The translations under genes and the position numbers were made by a program. Positions 1 through 8,126 of a stretch of DNA of 64,000 bases are shown in pieces (within the stretch, counting starts at the first letter, position 1; each line of letters opens with the position of its first letter). Source of the stretch: Plantactinospora sp039889035 (lineage in GTDB: Bacteria > Actinomycetota > Actinomycetes > Mycobacteriales > Micromonosporaceae); the NCBI GenBank assembly GCA_039889035.1, contig JBDQQY010000031.1:52132-116131 (forward strand), written 5' to 3'. The notes under the pieces were generated by a model. It was not told the origin of the DNA, did not search any database, and saw only the letters and a program-made list of their open reading frames with translations.

Positions 1-376
1 CGAACTCCTGCTGACGGTCCACCTCAACCCCTCGCACACTCTGTTCGGACCGGCCCAGCCGGCGCACGGCCTAGCGGTCCAGTCTTCACCGGTTCCGTTA
101 CGCAGACGTTACGTGAACTAGACCGGGACCGATGCGCGGGGTGGCCCGGCCTGCGTACTTGCTGGGCGTTCGTCCCAAAGATAGCCCCGGGACCGACTCC
201 GGCGCCCACCGGTACGGCGGACCGACCACCGGCGGAGCACCGGTGGTACCGGCATCGCCCGGATCCGCGACCGGTCGGCAGCGGTCGGCGCCCACCCGGC
301 ACGGGGTGAGCGCCACCACGGCCGGCGCCACCCGGTGCACCGAGCCGGACCGGACCGGCTGCGGCAAGATGGAGTC
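1..376. other. Non-coding stretch upstream of nadE
   Basis: I see no convincing gene here. The open frames on both strands are GC-rich shadow frames without a ribosome site or a recognisable product. The stretch probably holds the nadE promoter and the end of an upstream transcription unit cut by the window edge. Confidence 0.5.
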
Positions 377-2161
377 ATGCCGACCTTGCGCATCGCCCTG
401 GCCCAGGTCAACCCCACCGTCGGCGACATGGCCGGGAACGCCGCCCTGATCCGGGAACGGTCCCGGCAGGCCGCCGGAGCCGGCGCGCACCTGGCGGTCT
501 TCCCGGAGATGATGCTGACCGGATACCCGGTCGAGGACCTGGTCTTCCGGGACTCCTTCGTCGCCGCCTCCCGGGCCACCCTCGACCGGCTCGCCGCCGA
601 CCTCGCCGCCGACGGGCTCGGCGGGCTGCCGGTGCTGGTCGGCTACCTCGACGCCGACGGCCCGGCCAGCGCCAACGCCGAGGCCACCCCGGCCCGGGGT
701 CCCCGCAACGCGCTCGCGGTCCTGCACGGCGGGCAGGTGGCGGCCCGTTACTTCAAGCACCATCTGCCCAACTACGGAGTCTTCGACGAGGACCGCTACT
801 TCGTCCCGGGCGACACCCTGACGGTGGTCCGGATCGGCGGGGTCGACGTCGCGCTGACCATCTGCGAGGACCTGTGGCAGGCCGGCGGCCCGTTCACCGT
901 CGCCCGCCGCGCCGGGGTCGGGCTGGTCGTCAACATCAACGGCTCGCCGTACGAGCTGAACAAGGACGACGTACGCCTGCCGCTGGTCCGCCGCCGGGCC
1001 GCCGAGGCCGAGGCGACGGTCGCGTACGTCAACATGGTCGGCGGCCAGGACGAGTTGGTCTTCGACGGCGACTCCATGATCGTCGCCGCCGACGGCACCC
1101 TGCTGGCCCGCGCCCCGCAGTTCGTCGAGCACCTGCTGCTGCACGACCTCGACCTGCCCGCCGGCCGCGCCGACGCCTCCACCGGCACCGAGCCGGCGCA
1201 GCCGGTGCCGACCGGCGCCCCGGAGGAGATGGCCATCACCCGGGTCCGGGTCAGCGACGGCCTGCCCGCCCCGGCCGGTCCCCGGGTCACCGGCGGCGTC
1301 ACCGAGCCGGTGGTCGACGAGGGCGAGGTGTGGCAGGCCCTGGAGCTGGGGCTACGCGACTACGTCGACAAGAACGGCTTCCGCTCGGTGGTGCTCGGCC
1401 TCTCCGGCGGCATCGACTCCTCGCTGGTCGCCGCGATCGCGGTGGACGCGCTCGGCCCGGAGCGGGTGGTCGGGGTCTCGATGCCGAGCCAGCACTCGTC
1501 GGAGCACTCCCGGGACGACGCCGCCGAGCTGGCCAAGCGGACCGGCCTGGACTACCGGGTCGAGCCGATCCAGCCGATGGTCGACGGCTTCCTGGCCAAC
1601 CTGTCGCTCTCCGGGATGTCGGTGGAGAACCTCCAGGCCCGGGTACGCGGGGTGCTGCTGATGGCGCTGTCGAACCAGGAGGGCCACCTCGTGCTCACCA
1701 CCGGCAACAAGAGTGAACTCGCGGTCGGCTACTCCACCCTCTACGGCGACTCGGTCGGCGGGTTCAACCCGCTCAAGGACGTCTGGAAGAGCCTGGTCTG
1801 GAAGCTGGCGAACTGGCGCAACGCGGAGGCGGTCCGGCGCGGCGAGACGCCGCCGATCCCGGAGAGCTCGATCCGCAAGCCGCCGAGCGCCGAGCTGAGC
1901 CCCGGCCAGCTCGACAGCGACACCCTGCCGGACTATTCGGTCCTCGACGCGATCCTGGTCGGTTACGTCGACGGCGACCAGGGCCGGGACGACCTGGTCG
2001 GGGCCGGGCACGACCCGGAGGTGGTGGACAGGGTGCTGCGGATGGTCGACATCGCCGAATACAAGCGCCGGCAGTCCGCACCCGGTCCGAAGATCTCGAT
2101 CAAGGCATTCGGTCGGGACCGCCGACTGCCGATCACCAACCGGTGGCGCGAGCGTCCCTGA
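377..2161 (+). CDS. nadE: Glutamine-dependent NAD+ synthetase
   Basis: Makes NAD+ from deamido-NAD+, ATP and glutamine in the cytoplasm, the last step of NAD biosynthesis. The 594-residue protein has an N-terminal nitrilase-type glutaminase domain with the Glu-Lys-Cys triad visible as E44 (VFPEM), K127 (YFKHH) and C163 (TICEDLW). A synthetase domain follows, with the ATP pyrophosphatase loop LSGGIDSS near residue 342. Length and domain order are typical of the two-domain actinobacterial enzyme. I chose the ATG at 377 because the protein then starts MPTLRIALAQ, the usual nitrilase start. The frame stays open 42 bases further upstream without a good start. The gene appears monocistronic. Confidence 0.95.
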   Translation: MPTLRIALAQVNPTVGDMAGNAALIRERSRQAAGAGAHLAVFPEMMLTGYPVEDLVFRDSFVAASRATLDRLAADLAADGLGGLPVLVGYLDADGPASANAEATPARGPRNALAVLHGGQVAARYFKHHLPNYGVFDEDRYFVPGDTLTVVRIGGVDVALTICEDLWQAGGPFTVARRAGVGLVVNINGSPYELNKDDVRLPLVRRRAAEAEATVAYVNMVGGQDELVFDGDSMIVAADGTLLARAPQFVEHLLLHDLDLPAGRADASTGTEPAQPVPTGAPEEMAITRVRVSDGLPAPAGPRVTGGVTEPVVDEGEVWQALELGLRDYVDKNGFRSVVLGLSGGIDSSLVAAIAVDALGPERVVGVSMPSQHSSEHSRDDAAELAKRTGLDYRVEPIQPMVDGFLANLSLSGMSVENLQARVRGVLLMALSNQEGHLVLTTGNKSELAVGYSTLYGDSVGGFNPLKDVWKSLVWKLANWRNAEAVRRGETPPIPESSIRKPPSAELSPGQLDSDTLPDYSVLDAILVGYVDGDQGRDDLVGAGHDPEVVDRVLRMVDIAEYKRRQSAPGPKISIKAFGRDRRLPITNRWRERP

Positions 2162-2313
2162 CCGGTCCGGCGTCTCCGCGCGGTGTGAAAACCTGCACTC
2201 TTCCCTGCCGTAGCCGCCCGGGGCGGTGGGACGATCGGCACTGAACCTCTTCCAGCAGGAGGTTCGGTGACCCGGGGACCGCGAACGCGGCCTCGAGGCG
2301 AGAGGAGACAGCG

Positions 2314-3171
2314 ATGTCCGAGCAGCAGATGGCGTCCGCCCCGACCGAGGTGGCGACGCTGTACGGCGGTCCGGCGACCCGGCGGGTACGCGCCCGCGAC
2401 CTGGTCGCCGCCAAGGAGCGCGGCGAGCGGTGGCCGATGCTCACCTCGTACGACCAGTACACTGCCGCGATCTTCGACCAGGCCGGGATACCGGTGCTGC
2501 TGGTCGGCGACTCGGCGGCGAACAACGTCTTCGGCTACGAGACGACCGTGCCGGTCACCGTCGACGACCTGCTCCCCCTGGTCCGTGCGGTGGTACGCGC
2601 CACCAGCTACCCGCTGGTCGTCGGCGACCTGCCGTTCGGCTCGTACGAGGAGGGGCCGGCCCAGGCGCTGCGCACCGCCGTACGGTTCATGAAGGAGGGC
2701 GGCTGCCACGCGGTGAAGCTGGAGGGCGGCCAGCAGGTGGCGGAGCAGATCCGGGCGATCACCGGGGCCGGCATCCCGGTGATGGCGCACATCGGGTTCA
2801 CCCCGCAGCGGGAGCACGCCATCGGCGGCTACCGGGTGCAGGGCCGGGGCGACGCCGCCGACGAGGTGGTGGCCGACGCGCTCGCGATCGCCGAGGCCGG
2901 AGCCTTCTCGGTCGTCCTGGAGATGGTGCCGGGCGAGGTGGCCAAGCGGATCACGCACGAGCTGGCGATACCCACCATCGGGATCGGGGCCGGCCCGGAC
3001 ACCGACGCCCAGGTGCTGGTCTGGCAGGACATGGCCGGGCTGCGGTCCGGCCGGATGCCCCGGTTCGTGAAGCGCTACGCCGACCTGCACGGCACCCTCA
3101 CCGAGGCGACCCGGCGGTTCGCCGCCGAGGTCCGGGACGGCGAGTTCCCCACCCCCGAACACACCTTCTGA
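2314..3171 (+). CDS. panB: 3-methyl-2-oxobutanoate hydroxymethyltransferase (ketopantoate hydroxymethyltransferase)
   Basis: Transfers a hydroxymethyl group from 5,10-methylenetetrahydrofolate to 2-oxoisovalerate, giving ketopantoate for pantothenate and CoA synthesis. At 285 residues it is the normal family length with a short N-terminal extension. Family segments visible in order are LTSYDQYTA, VGDSAANNVFGYETT (metal-binding Asp), AVKLEGG, MAHIGFTPQ and GIGAGPDTDAQVLVWQDM. The ATG at 2314 follows a GAGAGGAGA ribosome site. A strong hairpin lies just after the stop. In M. tuberculosis panB (Rv2225) lies close to the RNase H/Nif3 operon, which here sits about 31 kb away. Confidence 0.95.
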   Translation: MSEQQMASAPTEVATLYGGPATRRVRARDLVAAKERGERWPMLTSYDQYTAAIFDQAGIPVLLVGDSAANNVFGYETTVPVTVDDLLPLVRAVVRATSYPLVVGDLPFGSYEEGPAQALRTAVRFMKEGGCHAVKLEGGQQVAEQIRAITGAGIPVMAHIGFTPQREHAIGGYRVQGRGDAADEVVADALAIAEAGAFSVVLEMVPGEVAKRITHELAIPTIGIGAGPDTDAQVLVWQDMAGLRSGRMPRFVKRYADLHGTLTEATRRFAAEVRDGEFPTPEHTF

Positions 3172-3184
3172 TCCCCGACCGCTC

Positions 3185-3214
3185 GGGAGGGCCGCCACCG
3201 GCGGTGGTCCTCCC
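3185..3214. terminator. Bidirectional hairpin between panB and npdG
   Basis: GGGAGG and following bases pair with a matching arm ending CCTCCC around an ACCGGC loop. It lies between two convergent genes, so it can end transcription from both sides. There is no clear T-run, as is common in actinomycetes. Confidence 0.6.
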
Positions 3215-3241
3215 GGCGGGCCGGACCGGCCGCCGCCGCTC

Positions 3242-3940
3242 TCAGATGTCGGTGACCCGGATTCCGGCGTGCGCCTTGTAGCGCTTGTTGATCGCGATCA
3301 GGTTGGCGGTGAACGCCTCGATCTGGTGCGCGTTGCGCAGCCGCCCGGCGTAGACACCGCGCATTCCGGGGATCCGCGCGGCGAGCGCGCCGACCAGCCC
3401 GACCAGTTCGCGCTCCTCGGTGCAGATCAGCACGTCCAGCTCGATCCGGTCGACCTCCGGGTCGGCCAGCAGGGGCGCGCTGACGTGGTTGAAGGCCGCG
3501 CAGACCCGGGAGTCCGGCAACAGCGCCGCCGCCTGCTGCACGGCGCTGCCCTCCTCGACCCGCAGCGGGTACGGCCCCTGCTTGTCGAAGCCGAGCGGGT
3601 TGACGCAATCGACGACCACCTTGCCGGCCAGCGGCTCGCGCAGTCCGGCGACGGTCTCCCGGTGCCCGTCCCACGGCACCGCGATGACGACCACGTCGGA
3701 CCGGCTGGCCACCTCGACGTTGTCGCCGCCGGAGATCGTCGCGTCGGCCGGCATCCCGGGCAGGGTACGGAGTTCCGCCGCCGCCTGCTCGGCCCGGGCC
3801 ACCGAGCGGGAGCCGATGAGTACCGGCTGACCCGCCCGGGCCAACCGGTAGGCCAGTCCCCGTCCCTGGTCGCCCGTGCCGCCGATGATGCCGACGGTGA
3901 GTCCGGTGACGTCCGGCAGCACGCTCGCGTCATATGCCAT
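3242..3940 (-). CDS. npdG: NADPH-dependent F420 reductase
   Basis: Couples NADPH and coenzyme F420, a deazaflavin cofactor of actinomycetes and archaea. The 232-residue protein has an N-terminal Rossmann nucleotide-binding loop (GIIGGTGDQGRGLA, about residues 16-29) followed by IGSR, the NADP-phosphate contact typical of this family. VVDCVNPLGFDKQGPYPL and FNHVSAP match the F420-oxidoreductase domain. It is the usual length. It is convergent with panB and shows no operon partner. Confidence 0.85.
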   Translation of the reverse strand: MAYDASVLPDVTGLTVGIIGGTGDQGRGLAYRLARAGQPVLIGSRSVARAEQAAAELRTLPGMPADATISGGDNVEVASRSDVVVIAVPWDGHRETVAGLREPLAGKVVVDCVNPLGFDKQGPYPLRVEEGSAVQQAAALLPDSRVCAAFNHVSAPLLADPEVDRIELDVLICTEERELVGLVGALAARIPGMRGVYAGRLRNAHQIEAFTANLIAINKRYKAHAGIRVTDI

Positions 3941-3957
3941 GCCGGAATCCTCGCAGA

Positions 3958-3988
3958 CCGCCCGGCCCGTCGACGTCGGGCCGGGCGG
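3958..3988 (-). terminator. Strong GC hairpin between npdG and the histone-like gene
   Basis: A perfect 12-bp stem (CCGCCCGGCCCG with its complement) around a 7-base loop TCGACGT. It lies downstream of the minus-strand histone-like gene and upstream of npdG, so it can stop transcription from entering npdG. Confidence 0.6.
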
Positions 3989-4015
3989 CGTGGCGTACCC
4001 CGGGGGTTGTCACCG

Positions 4016-4045
4016 CACCGGAACGCCCCGTGGGGCGTTCCGGTG
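4016..4045 (-). terminator. 14-bp perfect hairpin right after the histone-like gene
   Basis: CACCGGAACGCCCC pairs perfectly with the following arm, with a nominal loop of only two bases. It begins 5 bases after the stop codon of the minus-strand histone-like gene. With the hairpin at 3958-3988 it forms a tandem terminator. Confidence 0.65.
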
Positions 4046-4050
4046 GGAAC

Positions 4051-4716
4051 TCAACCCATCATCTTCCGCGCGGTCGCCCTGGTGGCCTTCCGCGCCGGCG
4101 CCTTGGCCGGAGCCTTCCGCGCCGCGGCCTGCTTGCCGGGTGCCTTCCGGGCGGTGACCTTCTTCGCGACCGTGCCGGTCCGCTTCGTCGCCGCGGTCGC
4201 CCGCTTCGCCGGAGCCTTCTTGGCCGTCGCCCGTTTCGCCGGGGCCTTGGTCGCGGTCGTCCGCTTGGCCGGGGCCTTCTTCGCGGTCACCCGCTTGGCG
4301 GGCGCCTTCTTCGCCGCCGCGGTGGTCCGCTTCGCCGCCGTGGTCGTCTTCCGCGCCGCGGCGGTGGTCTTCTTGCCGGCCGTGGTCCGCTTCGCCGCGG
4401 TGGCGGTCTTCCTGCCCGCCGCGGTCGTGCGCTTCGCCGTGCCGGCGCGGCCTGCCGCCGCCCGCGTGGTGGTCTTCGCGGTGGCCTTCTTCGCCGGTGC
4501 CCGCTTTGCCGGTGCCTTCTTCGCCGGCGCCTTCTTCGCCGCCGTCACGCGCTTGGCCGGGGCCTTCTTCGCGGGTGCCTTCTTGGCCACCGACGAACTG
4601 GCGGCCTTGCGGGCCGGGGTGCCCTTGCTGGCACCCACGGTCCGACTGCGCGCCGCGGTCTTCTTGCCGGCAGCACTTCTCGCTACCGTGCGGGTGGCCC
4701 TGGTTGCTTCGGCCAT
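4051..4716 (-). CDS. Histone H1-like lysine/alanine-rich DNA-binding protein
   Basis: A 221-residue protein built almost wholly from Lys, Ala, Pro, Thr and Arg, with degenerate repeats of the type KKAPAKR, KKTTA and TAKKAPAKR running from about residue 35 to the C-terminus. The composition resembles eukaryotic histone H1 tails and the tails of actinobacterial HupB/HupS, but no HU fold is present. The likely role is non-specific DNA binding and nucleoid compaction, which is inference. The start is the ATG at 4716, preceded by AAGGAGGAACACAG. The frame is open far upstream, but this ribosome site decides the start. Two strong hairpins follow the gene. Repeat number may vary between strains. Confidence 0.8.
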   Translation of the reverse strand: MAEATRATRTVARSAAGKKTAARSRTVGASKGTPARKAASSSVAKKAPAKKAPAKRVTAAKKAPAKKAPAKRAPAKKATAKTTTRAAAGRAGTAKRTTAAGRKTATAAKRTTAGKKTTAAARKTTTAAKRTTAAAKKAPAKRVTAKKAPAKRTTATKAPAKRATAKKAPAKRATAATKRTGTVAKKVTARKAPGKQAAARKAPAKAPARKATRATARKMMG

Positions 4717-4802
4717 CTGTGTTCCTCCTTGCGGGACATGCTCTCGGGGGTCTCCTCGCGGAGCACCACGGAGTTTTCGACGCGGGCTGTCGCCGCGCCG
4801 GT

Positions 4803-5006
4803 CTAGCGCTCCTCCCCGGCCCAGCGGGCATCCTCGGCGTCCCACGCTTCGTTGCGCTGCTGCACCCGCTGCAGCGCCTGCTCCGCGTCGGCTCCCGAGG
4901 CGTACGGACCGAGCACGTACCTCGCCGGGCAGACGTCGGCACCGGTCTCGACCCGGTGATGACGGATGCACCAGAAGTACTGCACATCACTCCCGCTGTC
5001 GCTCAT
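4803..5006 (-). CDS. Small conserved hypothetical protein (67 aa)
   Basis: A short soluble protein beginning MSDSGSDVQYFWCIRHHRVE with acidic, Gln/Glu-rich C-terminal helices (ADAEQALQRVQQRNEAWDAE). The pattern 'aromatic-Cys-x-x-His-His ... Gly-Pro-Tyr' followed by a helix resembles small SPOR-like actinobacterial proteins, and the family looks conserved in actinomycetes. Function is unknown. It lies just upstream of the histone-like gene on the same strand, with a gap of under 100 bases, so the two could be co-transcribed. Confidence 0.7.
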   Translation of the reverse strand: MSDSGSDVQYFWCIRHHRVETGADVCPARYVLGPYASGADAEQALQRVQQRNEAWDAEDARWAGEER

Positions 5007-5297
5007 GGGGTAACTGTGCACGGCAAACCGCCCAAGCGCTACCGTTTCGCGCAAAATGACAGAGCGACTTCCACAGTAGACCGCATCGGATTCCCGTCGC
5101 CCGGTAAACGGCAAAGTGCCGTCGTACGGGGGAAAGGCATTCTGCGGCAAGGGATTCACCGCTGTCAGCGGCCTGGGAAGGCGGCGCGGACGGGCTGCCC
5201 GAGCGCGCGAAAAAAATCCCCCGCCGGTGGGACCCAACTCCCGCCTCATCGCCCTGACCTGCCACTTCGCGGCGCGGAATGGAGCACAATTCGCGGT

Positions 5298-5897
5298 GTG
5301 GGCAGCATGCGACCCTCGGGTGGGACAGGACGGCTCGGCCGGGTCCTGTCAATCGTCGCGTTGACCATTCTGCTGCTGCTCGTCGGCAGCGCCGCGCACA
5401 CCATTATGGGTATCGCGACCGAGCCCTCGATCGAGGAACGGGCCCGACAGGAAGCGGTACGTCAGGCCGCCCTGATCGGTGACGCACTCGTGCACGGCGT
5501 CGGCGACAGCGCCGCCGAACTCGGGCAGACCGCCGCGCGGAGCGGGCGGGTCGACGTACTGCGCGTCGACGGCACCGACCGGCGCCGCTCCCCCGGCGTA
5601 CGGATGGTGTTCCGGGTGCATGTGGCGATGTCCCGGCCCGCGATGGCCGGACGGAAGCAGACCGAGGTGCGGATCTGTTTCCGCCAGGTCGTCGACCAGG
5701 AGCGGGCGGACTTCTCCCGGACCGAGGTGCCCTGCCCGGACAGCCTGCTGCCCGGGATGACGCCGACGGCGGCACCGACCCGCCCCGCCGGCCACCCCGC
5801 GCCGACACCCGGTACCGATCCTGCCGGCGCCCCGGGTCCGGCCGGCGCCCCCAACTCTGCCGACGCGCCCAGCCCGGCCGCCGGACCGGGCGGCTGA
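5298..5897 (+). CDS. Membrane-anchored hypothetical protein with Pro/Ala-rich tail
   Basis: A 199-residue protein with one N-terminal membrane segment (VLSIVALTILLLLVGSA, about residues 16-32), a soluble domain of about 110 residues outside the membrane, and a disordered tail of Pro, Ala, Gly and Thr from about residue 155. The soluble part contains a Cys pair (VRICFRQVV and VPCPDS). I do not recognise the family. The GTG at 5298 follows GGAG at 5281-5284; the ATG at 5307 is an alternative. It is transcribed toward the NUDIX gene. Confidence 0.65.
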   Translation: MGSMRPSGGTGRLGRVLSIVALTILLLLVGSAAHTIMGIATEPSIEERARQEAVRQAALIGDALVHGVGDSAAELGQTAARSGRVDVLRVDGTDRRRSPGVRMVFRVHVAMSRPAMAGRKQTEVRICFRQVVDQERADFSRTEVPCPDSLLPGMTPTAAPTRPAGHPAPTPGTDPAGAPGPAGAPNSADAPSPAAGPGG

Positions 5898-6006
5898 TAC
5901 CGGCCCGTCGGAAGCCGGATCGGCTGAAACCGGGCCTGTGGAAGACCGCGTCGCGGCGCCCGGGGCGGTCGGTCCAGCCGGTTGGCCGCTGGTTATCGTC
6001 CTCGGC

Positions 6007-6510
6007 ATGGCCGTCCCGGAGTACGTCGCACGGATCCGCAAACTCGTCGGGCACGACCTGCTCTGGCTGCCCAGCGTGAGCGCCGTGGTCTGCAACGACG
6101 CCGGAGAGCTGCTCCTCGGTCAGCGGTCCGACGACGGGCGCTGGTCGGTCGTCAGCGGCTTCGTCGAGCCCGACGAGCAACCCGCCGAGGCGCTGGTCCG
6201 GGAGGTCTTCGAGGAGACCGGCGTACGGGTGCTGCCGGAGCGGGTGACGAGCGTACTGGCGCACCCGCACACCTATCCCAACGGCGACCGGTGCCAGTTC
6301 CTCAACATCGGCTTCCGTTGCCGGCTGCTCGACGGCGTCGCCCGGGTCAACGACGACGAGTCGGTCGCGGTCGGCTGGTTCGCCCCCGACCGGCTGCCGT
6401 CGCTCGACGAGCACGCCCGGACCACGATCGCGCACGCGCTCACCCCGGCTACCGCCGCGAGCTGGTTCGCCCCGGACTCGTCCGCCTTCTCCTGGGGCGC
6501 CCGCCCGTGA
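6007..6510 (+). CDS. NUDIX hydrolase
   Basis: A 167-residue pyrophosphohydrolase of unknown substrate. The NUDIX box GFVEPDEQPAEALVREVF followed by EETGVRV fits the consensus GX5EX7REUXEEXGU completely, so it should be active. The N-terminal part (YVARIRKLVGHDLLWLPSVS) matches actinobacterial MutT-like proteins that clean up nucleotide derivatives. The ATG at 6007 gives the start MAVPEYVARIRK; the frame runs on upstream but the added residues look non-coding. Confidence 0.85.
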   Translation: MAVPEYVARIRKLVGHDLLWLPSVSAVVCNDAGELLLGQRSDDGRWSVVSGFVEPDEQPAEALVREVFEETGVRVLPERVTSVLAHPHTYPNGDRCQFLNIGFRCRLLDGVARVNDDESVAVGWFAPDRLPSLDEHARTTIAHALTPATAASWFAPDSSAFSWGARP

Positions 6511-6521
6511 CCCGAGCGGCC

Positions 6522-6584
6522 CCCGTTCCGACTCTTGCAGCTCCCGTTCCGACTCTTGCAGCTCCCGTTGCGACGCTGGCAGAG
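6522..6584. repeat. Three tandem 21-bp repeats
   Basis: Two exact copies of a 21-bp unit starting CCCGTTCCGACTCTTGCAG are followed by one degenerate copy (CCCGTTGCGACGCTGGCAG). They lie just after the NUDIX stop codon, in the gap before the convergent hydrolase gene. No function is evident. Confidence 0.7.
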
Positions 6585-6702
6585 CCCGGCCCGCCCTCGG
6601 GTCCACTCCGGACCCGCGACCACCGGAATACGCCTGCCGCCGTCGGACGCTGACCGGGGCGCCACAGGTGGGGCCGGTCCGGCCGGGTCGTCGCCGTCCG
6701 GG

Positions 6703-7455
6703 TCAGTTCCGCCCCTCGGCCGCTCCGGGCCGTCCCGCCCAGTAGGCGTCGAGGCGGTCGGCCAACTCGATCGGGTGACCGAGCATCCCGAGGTGGTCAC
6801 CGGACATCTCGTCCGGCTCGCTGCCGAGCCGCTCCCGGGCGACGCGCCGGACGAAGTCGGCCGGGAGGAAGCGGTCGTCGCGGTGCAGCAGCACCCGGGT
6901 GGGCACGTCGGGCCAGGTCGCCATCGGCAACGGGTCACCGAACGGCTTGTCGGCCTGGTGCCGGCCACGGCGGAAGACCTCGGTCACCAGGGCCGGCGGC
7001 AGGTCGTTGGCGAACAGCCCCACCATGTCGTCCTCGGCCCGGCCGTCACGGAGGTCCTGCTCCTGCCGGGCCTGCGCGTAGCCGGTGTTGGCCCACCAGT
7101 CTCCCGGCGTCTCGCCGGGCAGTGGTATCTGCGGCCCCAACAGCACCAGCAGTTCCACCGGTATCCGCTCGCAGACCACCGGAGCGGTGAAGGCGCCGAA
7201 CGAGTGCGCGACCACCGCCAGCCCGCGCCGGTCCGCCGACCCGGTCCGGTCGCGGACGGCGGCCAGCACCGCGTCTGCGTACTCGGACAGGCCGGCGGAG
7301 TCGTCGTCGCAGGGTAGGTCGACCGCCACCACGTCGTGGCCCCGGGCACGCAGCTCGGCGACCAGCAGGTGCCAGCACCACGAGTCGGCGGCGGCGCCGT
7401 GGATCAGCACGTAGGTCGGCGGGGTCGTCCCGGCCACCCCGTCCGCCCCGGTCAC
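6703..7455 (-). CDS. Alpha/beta fold hydrolase
   Basis: A 250-residue hydrolase. The oxyanion motif is HGAAADSWCW (near residue 19), the nucleophile elbow is VAHSFGAF (Ser near residue 85), and a C-terminal Asp/His region reads LLHRDDRFLPADF and SGDHLGMLGHP. This matches the esterase/MenH-like group. The substrate cannot be read from sequence. The start ATG overlaps the stop of the upstream small membrane gene in an ATGA junction, so translation is probably coupled. Confidence 0.85.
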   Translation of the reverse strand: MTGADGVAGTTPPTYVLIHGAAADSWCWHLLVAELRARGHDVVAVDLPCDDDSAGLSEYADAVLAAVRDRTGSADRRGLAVVAHSFGAFTAPVVCERIPVELLVLLGPQIPLPGETPGDWWANTGYAQARQEQDLRDGRAEDDMVGLFANDLPPALVTEVFRRGRHQADKPFGDPLPMATWPDVPTRVLLHRDDRFLPADFVRRVARERLGSEPDEMSGDHLGMLGHPIELADRLDAYWAGRPGAAEGRN

Positions 7456-7715
7456 CGGCTGCCTGCCAGGCCCGGCCGATCGGCTCCGCCCGGACGCAAC
7501 CCGTCGCCCGGTGTCGAGGCCGGTGCGCGGCGTTCGGCCAACGCCTGAATCTCGATGTGCGACCTGTGCGCGGCCGGGTTGTAGATCTCGTCGAGCGGAC
7601 CCATCACCGCCCGGCCGACGCCGCGTCGACGCGCCCGCGCGACCAGCCAGCCGAGCCCGCGCAAGACCACGGCGAGCACGCCGGCCAGCACCACGAACGG
7701 AACGATCTGCTCCAC
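7452..7715 (-). CDS. Small membrane protein (87 aa)
   Basis: Starts with GTG (VEQIVPFVVLAGVLAVVLRG), giving one N-terminal membrane helix, then a basic stretch (RARRRGVGR) on the inner side and a soluble tail with EIYNPAAHRSHIEIQALAE. That tail motif is common in small actinobacterial proteins of unknown function. Its stop overlaps the start of the following alpha/beta hydrolase, so the two form an operon. No function is known. Confidence 0.7.
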   Translation of the reverse strand: MEQIVPFVVLAGVLAVVLRGLGWLVARARRRGVGRAVMGPLDEIYNPAAHRSHIEIQALAERRAPASTPGDGLRPGGADRPGLAGSR

Positions 7716-7886
7716 GGCACGGAGTGTAGGGGGAACCACCGACACCGGGAACCGACTCGTTCCCGGAGCGACCGGGGTCGGCGGACCGGCGGGGTTGGCG
7801 GGATCGGTCGGCCGGGAAATTCGGTGGCGGATGGTGGGGCGGAGTCGTAGTCTCGCGGCGCCCGACTCTTCGAGGAGGTCGACGAC

Positions 7887-7952
7887 ATGGTGTGCACCGA
7901 CATTGGCGCGATAGCCATCACCGCGACGACGCGCGGTCGCGCCGCGAGCTGA
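7887..7952 (+). CDS. Possible 21-aa leader peptide upstream of a phosphotransferase gene
   Basis: A tiny frame starting MVCTDIGAIAITATTRGR, preceded by a perfect AGGAGG with a normal spacing. Four Thr and three Ile codons cluster in the first 15 codons. The ribosome site is better than that of most real genes nearby. A hairpin at 8070-8087 and an alternative pairing upstream of it lie between this frame and the gene at 8127. That arrangement fits ribosome-mediated attenuation, but the regulation is inference. Confidence 0.5.
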   Translation: MVCTDIGAIAITATTRGRAAS

Positions 7953-8053
7953 CCCTCCGGGCACTCGCCCCAGCGGTTCCCGCCGGCCTCCACCGCCGGC
8001 TGAGCCGCCGACTCCTCGCGTCGTAGCGGTCCCGCTGGCCGCGGACACCCTCC

Positions 8054-8090
8054 GCGCCGCCAGCCGTTGGCGCCGGTGATCCGGCGCTGT
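8054..8090 (+). promoter_or_regulatory. Candidate attenuator: mutually exclusive hairpins
   Basis: GCGCCGG (8070-8076) pairs with CCGGCGC (8081-8087) around TGAT and is followed by TGTCTCTC, a terminator-like shape. GCGCC at 8054-8058 can instead pair with GGCGC at 8069-8073, which would break the first hairpin. Seen by eye only; no folding energy was calculated. Confidence 0.35.
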
Positions 8091-8126
8091 CTCTCACCGC
8101 TCATTGCGCTGAACCGAGGAGTATCC

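Noticed and set aside
1..376. Long open frames on both strands at the left edge
   Set aside because: They are GC-rich shadow frames with Arg/Pro/Gly-biased translations, no ribosome site and no recognisable domain.
6522..6584. A CRISPR array
   Set aside because: The repeats are directly adjacent with no spacers and only three units; no CRISPR array was found anywhere in the window.
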